Assembly: GCF_030035675.1 (NCBI RefSeq)
Contig: NC_084480.1
Span: 120,614,738 to 120,678,737, forward strand
Direction of reading: 5' to 3'
Length of the DNA stretch: 64,000 bases
DNA from: Rhineura floridana
Lineage: Eukaryota; Chordata; Lepidosauria; Squamata; Rhineuridae
Of the stretch, positions 1 to 16,196 are shown one piece after another; within the stretch, counting starts at the first letter, position 1; the number at the start of each line of letters is the position of its first letter. The notes beneath the pieces were generated by a model. That model ran no database searches. It worked only from the letters and a program-made list of their open reading frames with translations, and had not been told where the DNA came from. A program made the translations under genes and the position numbers.

Positions 1-147
1 GATGAACTGTAAACCATTTTATCTTAAGAAAACTTGTGATTGTTTGATCTACAGAACATTCAGAAAAAAAATTCACCAATGAGAAATCTAATTCATATCA
101 GCTCCGTGTAACACAGTGTAACTTGCAGACGACATGGGGATGGATAG

Positions 148-759
<612 letters not shown>

Positions 760-3700
760 CTTCTACAGACTGTGCAAAAAGAAAGGCAAAATGGGAAATA
801 CATTGATTTGGAGTCAGGCTTCATAACCACCGTTACAGCTGTTGTGTCCAGTCCAGTCCAGGAGTACATGTAGCACATGCTTCTGTGATTGCTGTTCATA
901 CCAGTCCATGAATTAAGAGTAAACATGCTAGTACGAAGAGTCATTGGCTTTCGAATTGACTGTTAACCTTCAACTGTATTTCATCTATTTAACCTTTTTC
1001 TGCTTCATGTTTAGAAGAGAACAATGGAGACTGGACTTACTTGGTGTCTTTATTTTAAAGGCTTGAAATGTTGGAATATTTTATTATCTGCCTTCTAGCC
1101 CAAGAGCACATTAATTTCTTTATGTATGGAATAGCCAATTTAAAGAGAGGTCTATTTGCTGCATGTGTGTGTACATACTTTTCGTACATTTTGAATTGTG
1201 AATCACAATTCTTTTCCCTTGGGTCAAAAGACCAAACTAGCTTTAGTTAAATGCCCATCTTCTTGAAAACAATCACTGACCCAGTCTTCAGCAAAAATAT
1301 AGCCTTTGTTGTTGCTATTGTAAAGCATATTTTCTTTTCATAATATAACTAAATGTTTAAACTGTACATACAATTTTCTGTTTTCCCAACAATGATGGGT
1401 TTCTACCGAGTGGCTTTGCATTCTGTAAAGGAAAACGGAGAGTAGGTAAATCTAGGGTACATGAACGTGTGTGAAATATTGACCACGTATGTTTAGCATT
1501 TGTGTATAAGAAAGTATATATATATATTTGTGGGAGAAGCTTGGATCTTCAGGTGCACTAATGCCTCATTCTGGCTCATCTTTTTAACTTGTGGGACAAT
1601 ATTTTTTGCACTGTCCAAGTTAAATACTTCTATCAAATGTATTTATACTTACACACTTGAACGTGTTTACCAAGAGTGTAAAGGCTGTTTTAATTATTTT
1701 TTTTTAATATCCCTGGTTAACTGCTTGAGGGGAGGAAATGACTCACATTCGCAGTTCACCTTTTTTTGACAGCCCTTGGGCGTTTTATCTCTAATACCTG
1801 GTGGCAGTTGTGGAGAGTTGTCCTCCTCATGTTCAGTTCAGATGATGAAATGAGATCTGAGCATTCATTTATTTTATTTATAGTTATTATTGTGGATAAT
1901 AACTAAAAAGTACAAACCTATTCTTGGTCTTTAGTTTTTTTTTCTGCCCATAGTAATCTTTCACACTTCAGTAGTGCTAGTGCAAAGCATAGCAGGATTG
2001 TGAGTCTTCCGGTAACAGCACAGCAAGAATTTTGCACTTGTCAGAACAGTTTGACACTTTAGGTTCAAATATGTCTCTTACCATTCACACTAAACCACAT
2101 TTCAAAATACATTGCTGGGAATAAGTTTTTAATGTGAAAGTCATCCCTTTAAAAAGCACAGTATGAAAATATCTCCATTATATTTCCCCCTGCCCCCATT
2201 TTTATTTTCTGTGAGGGTCCTAGCGTCTTGAACGTTGCTTGCAGAATTGGTATTTTTGTCTATTTTGTCCCTTTTATATCCCTTCCCCAATACAATGAAT
2301 TTTTCATTTACAAATGATTATAAATAAAAACACTTATGAAACACCTTTATGGTATGTTCATATTTCCATTAAGATAGCAATTAATAGGCTGTGTATAAAA
2401 AATTGCACTTGGAATTTTTCCTTGTTTATGAAGGCTATGCTTACCATTTACCTTTTGCCATTTCTGAATTACAGCTTACAAGTCATCAGAAATAACTTGA
2501 GCTATTGATAGTATGCAGAAAAATGTTGCAGTCCTAAGTAGTAGTAATCCTTTTGCCTTAACAAATAGCATTTTGGGTGATGTAAATCACATTTTAAAAC
2601 CACTCTTGTGTTGCTGTGAGCTTTGAACTGTTGATATTACAATTGTGCTTTAATGCAGAACAGAGGATGAAGCATCAGAGTCTAGGTTCTTGCGTTACTC
2701 CAGAAAAGCAATAAATCTAGATTCCCAAAAGTTGATGTTGGTGTGAGAAGCAACAGCAGCATAGCCTCTTCCCATGTGGTTCATGGATTTTTATGTTACA
2801 CTAGCTGAGCAGCGTGGGGAGAAGCAGTGCAGAGGTACTACAAATACCAGCCTCAGCTTAGTGGATTTAATGTCATTTGTTGTACCCATACCAAAGCTCT
2901 CTTGCGTACTTTTATTGTGTTATCTTTTTTTCTTTCACAATATTCTTAAATGCTGGGACCTCAAAATCTGAAATCAGTGGGGTTAATTTTTACTGATAAG
3001 AACATGTTAAGGGCAAGTGAACACTTTAGAAATCCATCAGAGCAACTGACAAATAAGAGGTAAAGGCAAACAATGTACATTTGCTCGGGGAAGGAGTTAT
3101 GTGCAGCTCTAGTAAGAGGGTAGTAGAAGCTTCCCATACACAAGGCTTTTGCAAAGTTTTTATGAATTGTACCTGTAGCTCCTGATCCTATAAAAGTTGA
3201 CTGGGAAGTAAGTCCCATTGAGTTCACTGAAATGTATACCTCAAGTAAGTGTACCTAGGAAAGCAGATGTGGAACTGTATGTTCAGCAGGGTTGTTTTTG
3301 CAGCATACCTTGCTTCAATGGCTCAAATTTGGCTCTATGAAACATCTGTACTAACAATGCAGAACTTTAAAATGTGGTTGGATTTTAGCAGCTTGTCCAC
3401 TATACATAATTGTCCACTATACATAATTACTGTAAGTCAGGCTGGGAAGGCCAATATTAACAAATGAATTACAATATAAAAATATTAAAACCTATACAGT
3501 ATAGTATTATCGAATAATACAAACTAACAGAATAACCACAATATTTAGCTGTTTTTATATCCATTTTTTCAATCGCATTTTTAAATGTGTGTTTAGCTAT
3601 GGAAATAATCAATTAAGACTTCATATGGTTAGTATATGTACTCTAAACCAAATAAAATGTTATGTATCAGTATCAAATTAGATCCTTTATTTGTTAAACT

Positions 3701-4400
3701 AATACAGGATGTTTCTAAAACATTAAATGCTTACACTTGGTTTTGGAAATTAAATCAAGGCAGGCCTACATTTGTAACTTTTCACCACTAATCAGTCTAA
3801 TTTTTACAGTGCAAAAATTATGAACTGTAAAATCAAACCATGCTTTTTCAAAACCCGTGGCAACATAGAAACAAAAAATCCTTCAGTACGTTCAGAAACC
3901 TTTAAAGTTCCTTCTGTGTCTTCCTTCTAGAATGTTTTACGGCACCCTGTGTCAGAACAGTTATTTGGTAGTTTTGTTCCTATTTTGCCATGCACTTATT
4001 GTACTGCATTTTAGAGGAGGAAAATTAGGACAGAAAATCTAGTCATCTTGCATAGTGCAAGTATAAAAGGGATTATTTTGTCTTTTTAACATTTAAAAGC
4101 AATATGAGTTGTTTTGGTGAGTTTAAATACATTTGCAATGTGGGGAGAGGCTCGAGTAAAATTATAAAGATGGCAAGTTTTCTATTAATGCAAGAATGTA
4201 CTGGTTTCAGAATTTGAGTGTCATCAATTCACTATGCTTTGAGTTATCCAAGCATCTTATTTTTTTTTGTAGTCAAGTTTTTAAAAAGGACACTCATGTT
4301 TCCTACTGATTTTTACAGGTACCCTAGGTGATGTAGAAACCACTTATTAGTGTTGTTAAAAATAAAAGTATACAAATGTCTAATGTCTCTTGATTTTTTG
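760..4400 (+). other. DENND4C: Probable long 3' UTR of DENND4C
   Basis: AT-rich, unique-looking sequence follows the DENND4C stop with no recognisable gene and almost no interspersed repeat. AATAAA occurs at 2323-2328 and 4361-4366. The second is followed within 20-45 bases by a T/GT-rich tract, as expected for a cleavage region, so the UTR may be about 3.6 kb. A 17-bp tandem duplication (TTGTCCACTATACATAA) lies near 3395-3428. The true 3' end cannot be fixed from sequence alone. Confidence 0.5.
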
Positions 4401-4751
4401 TTCTAAAGTTTAAAGGCAAGTCAGCATTACTGGTTTTTTTTTAAAAAAAAGGCATGTGAGGAAAGTAGTTGTCTATTAAGCCTTATGTATCCCCCATGTA
4501 AAATTGTCTTTTTGCTTTACTAAAGCCAGAATCAAATGTACAGAGGACCTTCCTGAGACACAGATACAGCATGGCTTCTGAAAAGGGAAGCCCTGTCTAA
4601 ACTTTGAAGCCCTTAGGTGTGTCAAGCATGTTAGATAAGGGTGATCTAGTTCACTGTCCCACAGCCCTCCAAAGTGGATGCTCCCCGTGAGAATAGTGCC
4701 CCAGTGCAACTTAACATCAAATGATACAGAACAGCAACAGATACCTCTGTA

Positions 4752-4980
4752 TTTGGGCATTCTGAAACATGACAATGCTTCTAGGAGAGCAGGGCTGTGC
4801 ACTTACCCCATCCTTGCTAACAGTCTGCAGATTTGGAAAGATGTCTGAGCAGAGCACACAGGATTCCAGTCCATTATGCATGTGGCAGGCTCCAGCCCAT
4901 TCATACAGCATTGGGAAGGAGCAGGTGCAACTGTGCAGCCCTGCTCTTGCCCATGTGTCATTGTTTCAGAACGTCCAAAC
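4752..4980. repeat. Foldback MITE with imperfect ~45-bp inverted ends
   Basis: The left end (TTTGGGCATTCTGAAACATG) and the reverse complement of the right end (GTTTGGACGTTCTGAAAC) pair over about 45 bp, including GCAGGGCTGTGCAC opposite GTGCAGCCCTGC. No open reading frame is present. This looks like a non-autonomous DNA transposon, but I cannot name the family or delimit a target duplication. Confidence 0.5.
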
Positions 4981-6538
4981 AGGGCTATCCACATCAGGGT
5001 AACTGGCTATGACCCGAAATATGGTAGATATACCGAATAGTGCCATAAAAATGTCAGTGTGGTTGGACAAACTGCATGGTGAGTTAGGGCTGGAAATTGA
5101 AATAGTGTTCCATGCTCTTAATTTTGGTTGCATATTTAAAACTTAGATGATTAACTTTACTAGTTAGTATCTGTATATGCAGCTTTAACACTACTAAGAC
5201 ACATGTGAAATAAGGCGAGTTTTCATAGATAAAAGCTTGTCAGCCAGAACAGCAGTACCTTCTTTACACTGGTCTTTAGAGAGAAATGTTGTAATTAAAA
5301 TGCTTATAGCTTTCCCTCTCACATCATGGCATTAGACAGGTTGTAGAATGTAGCTGAAGTAGTAACTATGAAACGAAATCTGCACTGAGCATATAATTCA
5401 GCGTTCTAAAAATTGTTGCTGTCCTGCTTTTGACTATAACAAACCTTAAAAGAATACAGACAGTAAAATTAAACCTCAGCTACAACATTCTCCATTGCTC
5501 CCCAACATGAATTGTAGAATTGCACAAAGTAGAAAGCTTGAAAAGTGCTAAGAGATGTTAGATCCTTCTTCTCTAGCTGTAGACCCTCCAGATGTTGGAC
5601 TGCAACTCCAACATTGGCCATGCTGATTGATGGGTCAGCCACAGGTTTTCCATCCCTGCTGTGGATTCTGCCTCTGCATTGTTGTATCTCATGAGTGCAA
5701 TTCTGACTGCTTCCACTCACCACTGCAGGCATAACCCAAACATTGTACTCTGGAAACTGCTGCATTCTGGGCTAATACAGACCTAAAACAATAAAGACTA
5801 ACTGGAAATACACAGTGTGTCATTACTGAGGATTTCCCTCCCCCCCCCTTTTTTTTTACTTCCAGCATGCTGGGCTCATCATATGTCCCAAATGTCAAAA
5901 CAGTGCCTGCCCCTATAGGTACACCCAAGCTTGTATGACCATAGCTGATTGGAGGATCCACCTGCTCCATCAACTCCTTCCCCAATTTCACAGGATTAAA
6001 AATTAGGTTTATTCCCTACGAAATTTATCATGGGTGCCTTTTGCTATTTGTAACAAGTTTGAGATTCTTTTAGGTCTGTCTTGCCCAAGTTACTGCTCCA
6101 TATTATTATAGCAGGTCTTTTCCCAGTCATCGTAGGTTATGAATGAAGGGTTTTCACTACTTTTGACAACTCAGATCTTTCCCCTATATGCTGGTCAACT
6201 TTCCATACTACACACTTCCAAACAAGAGGTTAGGGGGTGGGGGAGGAGGCTGAACTTGCACAGCAGCGACTGGAGAGTTATGGGGTAATTTCCCCTGCCT
6301 GGCTGAAAGTTAACCTTCAGCTCTTGGAAGTTTCTATCATACAGAGTTAAGAGTGAATTGAGACGATGGCAAATGTGAGGCTACAAGCAACTTACAGCAC
6401 AACAGTTGGTCAATCTCCATGTACCGACATGCACAATGATATTCTATCCTGACTCACTTTATAACAAAACACGAGTGGTTGTAGAGAGCAGACTACAGCT
6501 GTCCCACCCTGGCAATTGAAATAAGTAACCCTTTCCCA
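4981..6538. other. Intergenic sequence between convergent DENND4C and RPS6
   Basis: No gene seen. Around 5565-5690 there is a decayed copy of the squamate palindromic DNA repeat that contains CCTCCAGATGTTGGACT and AACTCCAACATTGGCCATGC. The rest appears to be unique AT-rich DNA. Confidence 0.4.
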
Positions 6539-6661
6539 ACTTTTGACTCCTCAGATGTTGCTGGACAACAACTCCCATCAACCCCAGCCACCATAGTCAA
6601 TGTTCAGGAATTATGGGAACTGTAGTCCAGCAACATCTAGGGACCCAAAGGTCAGGAAAGG
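6539..6661. repeat. Palindromic MITE (GATGTTGCTGGAC family)
   Basis: The ends pair over about 37 bp: CCTTTCCCAACTTTTGACTC on the left against CCTTTCCTGACCTTTGGGTC read from the right, both running into AGATGTTGCTGGAC. The core has the ACAACTCCCATCA motif common in squamate MITEs. It is non-coding. Decayed relatives occur near 5565-5690, 50590-50695 and 58018-58150. Confidence 0.55.
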
Positions 6662-6689
6662 CTCAGTGCAAGTGATGGTAACCTTAATT

Positions 6690-7480
6690 TTTCTACATGA
6701 GCAGAGTTTACATGATCAAACACTAGTTTAATAAGCAGAGAAACCACAAAACAGAGAAATTACTATGATGGAATTAAACTATCCAAGTACGGTCAAATAC
6801 AAGAATATACAGAAATTATTGAAATGTTATCAACAGAACAACTCTAAACCTTTGGGCAGAATACGCAAGACAATCACGAATCTGAATGAAACATCTAATC
6901 CTTAGCACACCAAATAGGAAAGAAACTTGGATCATATTATATCTCCAAATGTGTGGAGATAGCTATGGAGAATACCCAAACAAGTAAATGCCACACTAAT
7001 AAACTGCAATTTAGATGGTGCTTAACCCTGGCAAGAGTGAGTCAAGTATATCCAACAAGGTAATAACAATTGTTGGAGATGCAGAAGCACACTAGCTGGT
7101 ATCATTCATGTATTCTGGTCCTGTCCAAAAATAAAAGCCTTTTTGAAAATTATTACAGGCTACATTTTACCTGCAGATCCTTTGTTGTTACAGGACCTGC
7201 AGGTAAAGTGTAGCCTGTAATAATTTTGCTGTATTGCTGAACTTTATTAAAACTAGTTTAAGTGAAGACAGAGATGGTTACTTATTTGTTAACAGTTGCC
7301 AGACTCACAATTGCCACACACTGGAAAAAAATGAATCCCCCATCATTGGACACCTGGATTAACAAGCTATAGGAGCATGTTTCAATGTTAAAATCAACTA
7401 ACATCAGAACTAGAGAAGGATGCCAAAGAGATGGGCACTGTTTGTAACGGACTTGTCAAAGTGCAGGAATAGATGGAACC
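6690..7480 (+). mobile_element. LINE-1 ORF2 3' relic
   Basis: Conceptual translation of pieces gives L1 ORF2 C-terminal motifs: CWRCRSTLAGIIHVFWSCPK (the zinc-knuckle-like region before the end of ORF2) and then ATHWKKMNPPSLDTWINKLW. The frame is broken many times, so it is an old 5'-truncated copy. It contains the 31-bp inverted repeat at 7146-7227, described separately. Confidence 0.6.
7146..7227. repeat. 31-bp near-perfect inverted repeat with 20-nt loop
   Basis: Left arm 7146-7176 and right arm 7197-7227 are reverse complements with one mismatch (arm core ATTACAGGCTACATTTTACC). It sits inside the L1 relic, where L1 protein would not predict such symmetry. A local template-switch event is a likely origin. 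Confidence 0.85.
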
Positions 7481-8259
7481 ACAGGTATTGCTGGGTAAAT
7501 TGTAAAAATTGTGAAGCTGAAGCTGTAATATACTGCAACGGATGGGAAGGTGAGTAAAGAGCAGTATCTAATTATCTATTTACTTATGTATCGTGGAGTT
7601 GTGAATAGTAAGATAATAAGATGCAAGAGGTAAAAAGCCAATCACTCCTTGCGTGCATCCAAATAAAACCCATTCTTTTTTTCTCCTCTGCTTGTTAAAA
7701 TTATATTACAAATTTGAAAACTTGTTAAAGATAAACTTGACTTTATATGGCAAGCATTAACTTTTAAAATTGTTTATGACCCCATCGTATTGGTTTCCTA
7801 TTGTTCTTGCATCTTTTTTTCTCTGTATGCATTGAATTATTTACTCGTTTCTTTTTTATGTATTTTCTCAGTTAATGTTTTAACATAACAAATCACAAGC
7901 TGCTTGCAGTTGTTTTGCTGCTCCCTTTGCATGAGTGGCACAACAAGCAGGAGGCTGCAGTTAACTGTAGTTTCGCACTATGCCAAAAGACGGGAACTGG
8001 CCAATGGCTTCCAGATTGCCACAAGGATGGCAGGGGACAGAAAAAGAGGAAGATAAACAAAGGACATCCAAAACACAGAACACTGAAGGTCACAGAAACT
8101 AAACTCCCCACCTTGTCGCCAGTGAGGAGAGAAATCTGTCTCAAATAGCCATTCGTTTTGCACCCCTGACAATGTGGCAAAGGAACACTACAGTTAAACA
8201 TTACACTGACAAATGTGTATTTTTAAAAATTGAAAACAGCTCACTCTCACCATAAAAGT

Positions 8260-8265
8260 TTTATT
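8260..8265 (-). terminator. RPS6: RPS6 polyadenylation signal
   Basis: AATAAA on the minus strand lies about 30 nt past the RPS6 stop codon. This gives a very short 3' UTR, as is usual for ribosomal protein genes. Confidence 0.75.
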
Positions 8266-8293
8266 TAATGATTTTAGAAACACAGTTCATCAT

Positions 8294-13399
<5,106 letters not shown>

Positions 13400-13686
13400 C
13401 GCGCTGACGCGACCGCTCGCCTCGGATCCACCACGGGAAAGAGGCCGCGCTTCCGCTCAGACGGAAGTCACATAAACTCTAGACGGGATCTCGCGAGACT
13501 GTAGGCTGAGAGGAACAAGCCTGCTCGGCCCGCTTCAGCTCAGCTCCTGGCGACTCGATAGAGATAGGAAAAGGTTAGAGTGGCAATTGCTATATATTCG
13601 AGGAAAAATCCCTCCTGGTTATTTCAGAGTGTATTTCCGCTCCCCGCCCCCAGTTGCACTGAGAGCTGCCCGTAGCGAAATCCAGG

Positions 13687-13798
13687 CAGAGCTTGGAAAA
13701 GTTACTTTTTTAAAACTACCCATCAGCCCCAGCCAGCATAGCCACTGGATTGGGCTGATGGGAGTTGTAGTTCAAAAAAGTAACTTTTCCAAGCTCTG
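13687..13798. repeat. Tol2-like hAT MITE, copy 1 (112 bp)
   Basis: The ends are CAGAGCTTGGAAAAGTTAC and its inverse, enclosing an ACTCCCATCAGCCC palindrome. It is flanked on both sides by AATCCAGG (13679-13686 and 13799-13806), a perfect 8-bp target duplication. The terminal 12 bases equal those of the Tol2-like transposon at 24465-29403. Confidence 0.9.
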
Positions 13799-13817
13799 AA
13801 TCCAGGTGTGATTGGAC

Positions 13818-14217
13818 CAGTAACGTAATGGCAAATTCAGAAGTGCAGGGTCACTTCATGATAGTAAGGGCCACCCCTCCTCCAATCCTCTTTTTTCTTT
13901 TCTTTTTTTGACTGCTGGGTTGAGAATGAGATCCTTATTAATTCTTCTTCCACAGTGACAGATGTCCCTAGAAGCCAATAAGCATGAAAGGGGGAGTGTT
14001 GGCTACTGAGAAGAGTCTTCTCAGTGGCTGACTCACTTCCTTTCACTATGATTGGCTCCAATCAGCAGGAAAGGACAAGGAAGCATGTTAGAAGATTCTT
14101 TTCAGTGACCAGCACACACCCCTTTCATGCTGATTGGCTCATAGGATGCTGGAGACATCGGGACCCTGCTCCCCAAAAAGTAAGGCTCCCCTAAGTCCCT
14201 GGACAATTACACCTCTG
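13818..14217. repeat. hAT MITE, second family, copy 1 (400 bp)
   Basis: The ends CAGTAACGTAATGG and (inverted) CAGAGGTGTAATTG form short inverted repeats. The flanks GATTGGAC and GATTGAAC match at 7 of 8 bases, as expected for a decayed hAT target duplication. The same family occurs in opposite orientation at 61671-61999. Confidence 0.75.
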
Positions 14218-14399
14218 GATTGAACTAGATGGGCCTTTGGCTTGATGCAGCAGGGCTCTTATGTTCGTAGAGTACTTCGTCACATAACATAGACAGGAGT
14301 TCCTGCTCGTTTTAACTTAGGCAGTGATGCCCCCCCCCGGTTAAAAATTATCCTGCCGATGCTAATTGGGAAAGAAAAGTGCAATCCAAATGACCAGGG

Positions 14400-14812
14400 G
14401 GGCTTGAACAACTCCCCTAAGAAGAAAGGTTACAATGGTTGGAGCTTTTTAGTTTAATGGAGAGGGAGCTCTGGGGGAGGGGGTCATGACAGAAGTGTAT
14501 AAACTATGCATGGTGTTGAGAAAATGACCTTTTTCTCATTCTCTCATAATACTATAACCCACTGAGGTCATCCAGTGAAGCTAAATGTTGAAATATTTGG
14601 GAGAAATGAAACTGAAACGTACTCCTATAATTTGCTTTAATAATGTTATTTGTTATCTAATTTTGAGAATTGTTATTTAATTTTGAGAATTGTATTGTTT
14701 TATTGATGTATTATGTTCTATTGATGTATTGTTATGTTTGTTTTCTTTTGTAAGCCGCCTTGAGGGCCTTTTGGCCATAAGGCGGGGTATAAATGTAATA
14801 AATAAATAAATA
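14400..14812 (+). repeat. Interspersed repeat ending in an L2-like LINE 3' tail
   Basis: TAAGCCGCCTTGAGGGCC, GGCGGGGTATAAATG and a terminal AATAAATAAATAA tail (about 14690-14812) are typical of squamate L2-like 3' ends. The stretch from about 14400 is repeat-like but I cannot assign it. Confidence 0.55.
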
Positions 14813-14825
14813 ATACCACATGATG

Positions 14826-15092
14826 ATTGATTGATTTGATTTATTACGGTCGGAGACCAGCATAAAAATACAAAAGATCAAAACATCATAAAGATATTAG
14901 TACAGTACAAACATTTTTCATGCTAAAACAAACTGTTTAAAAGCCGATTCTCAAGTCTGTATGAGCTGTTGAGTTAACAGTGCTCTTCGGCATGTAATAG
15001 CTGCAGCACAGAAACTCGCAACCTTGATTGAGACTTGGGGAATTTGGTCGGATAAAAGGTAACTAACATAAAATGCAGCATCCCTGCCCGGG
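14826..15092 (-). mobile_element. 5'-truncated LINE 3' end with 13-bp target duplication
   Basis: ATACCACATGATG occurs exactly on both sides (14813-14825 and 15093-15105). The insert starts with an ATTGATTGATTTGATTTATT tail read backwards and has GGTCGGAGACCAGCATAAAA, so it is a short retrotransposed piece in minus orientation. The LINE family is not certain. Confidence 0.75.
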
Positions 15093-15105
15093 ATACCACA
15101 TGATG

Positions 15106-15550
15106 TAGTGAGGACTACCAACTTGGATGGCTTTAAAAGGTCATTTGGGGTGGAGTGGTGTTATGATGGCGAGTGCTGTGTAACTGTGGTGCTGTCGGCC
15201 GCCTGCTTCCATCACCAACCAATTAACCCCTCTCCCCCTTTTCTCTGTTGAATTGATCGTTTACTTCACAATAGCGATAAAAATACAGAGGAACTGATTG
15301 CTGTGAATGATGTGTTATGAGGATCCCCTCCCCTTTTTGTTGCTACTTGTTGGCTTTATATAAGGGTGGTAAGATGAATTTCAAATATTAAGGGGAAGAT
15401 TGCCCAAGGAAAAATAGAGGACCTACTGGAGGATGCCACCCAAAAAAGACGTGAAATTAGAAAAGGAAGAAGAAATACCACAGTTAACAGCTGAAGGGTC
15501 TGTGGCTGTGAGAGAGACTACAACAGCCCTGCAATGTAGTCCACTGCGAG
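15106..15550. other. Sequence left of the chromovirus, including a short lysine-rich frame
   Basis: No gene recognised. An ATG at 15434 opens a short frame starting MPPKKDVKLEKEEE that runs to the insertion point at 15550. It could be the start of an older mobile-element protein or chance. The last five bases, GCGAG, are the left target duplication of the chromovirus. Confidence 0.3.
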
Positions 15551-16196
15551 TGTCCAATCCAGAGCCGAAAGAATGAGGCTGAGGTGTGTGTGCAAGTAAA
15601 TCTCGTTTTATTAGAGTAATGGATACATCAAAGGCATTGCGCTTCATGGAAACTATACACTAACTCACTAAAGTCCCTAACTATACTCTAGACATGCTCT
15701 GCGACGTGTGAAGGAAGTTGACTCAACGAACCCCCCCTGGGAGCGGCGGACTTATATAGGAAATGTTTTTGAACGTAATCTCTGACTCCTTCGTAATTCC
15801 TGCCTTTGCCCTGTCCGTTTCTCGTGGCGGCGGGAACGAGGGGACAGGGGGCGCGCCTCCAACTGCTCACCCGAAGACACCTGCTGCCGAGCAACAGGCT
15901 CGAGGTCAGGAGGCGGTGCCACACTGAAATCCTCCTGGGAACTGCTTGGAAAAGGAGGGACTGGCACTGACTCCAAAGCTTCCTCCCACAAGTTCTCTGC
16001 GTCAACTGGGGGCGGCGCGGGCGGCTCCTCGGAAAGGGCATTACTCATGGGAACTGGCTGGAGAGAAGGCTGCCCCCCTTCCGTACGCTCCTGCTCAGAC
16101 ACAACAATCCCCAACTCTGCTTCTTCTGACTGCGAAGGAGCCTGAAACTCATGCCTCCCCCCTTCCTGTCCCTTCTGAGTTGGCTGCAGTGCAACA
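15551..16196 (-). repeat. 3' LTR of the chromovirus (646 bp)
   Basis: TG...CA ends in sense orientation. It holds a TATA box (CCTATATAAG, 15751-15760) with the predicted transcript start about 31 bases on, near 15727. Its U3 part also encodes the C-terminal tail of the pol region. It is homologous to 22209-22816. Confidence 0.9.
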
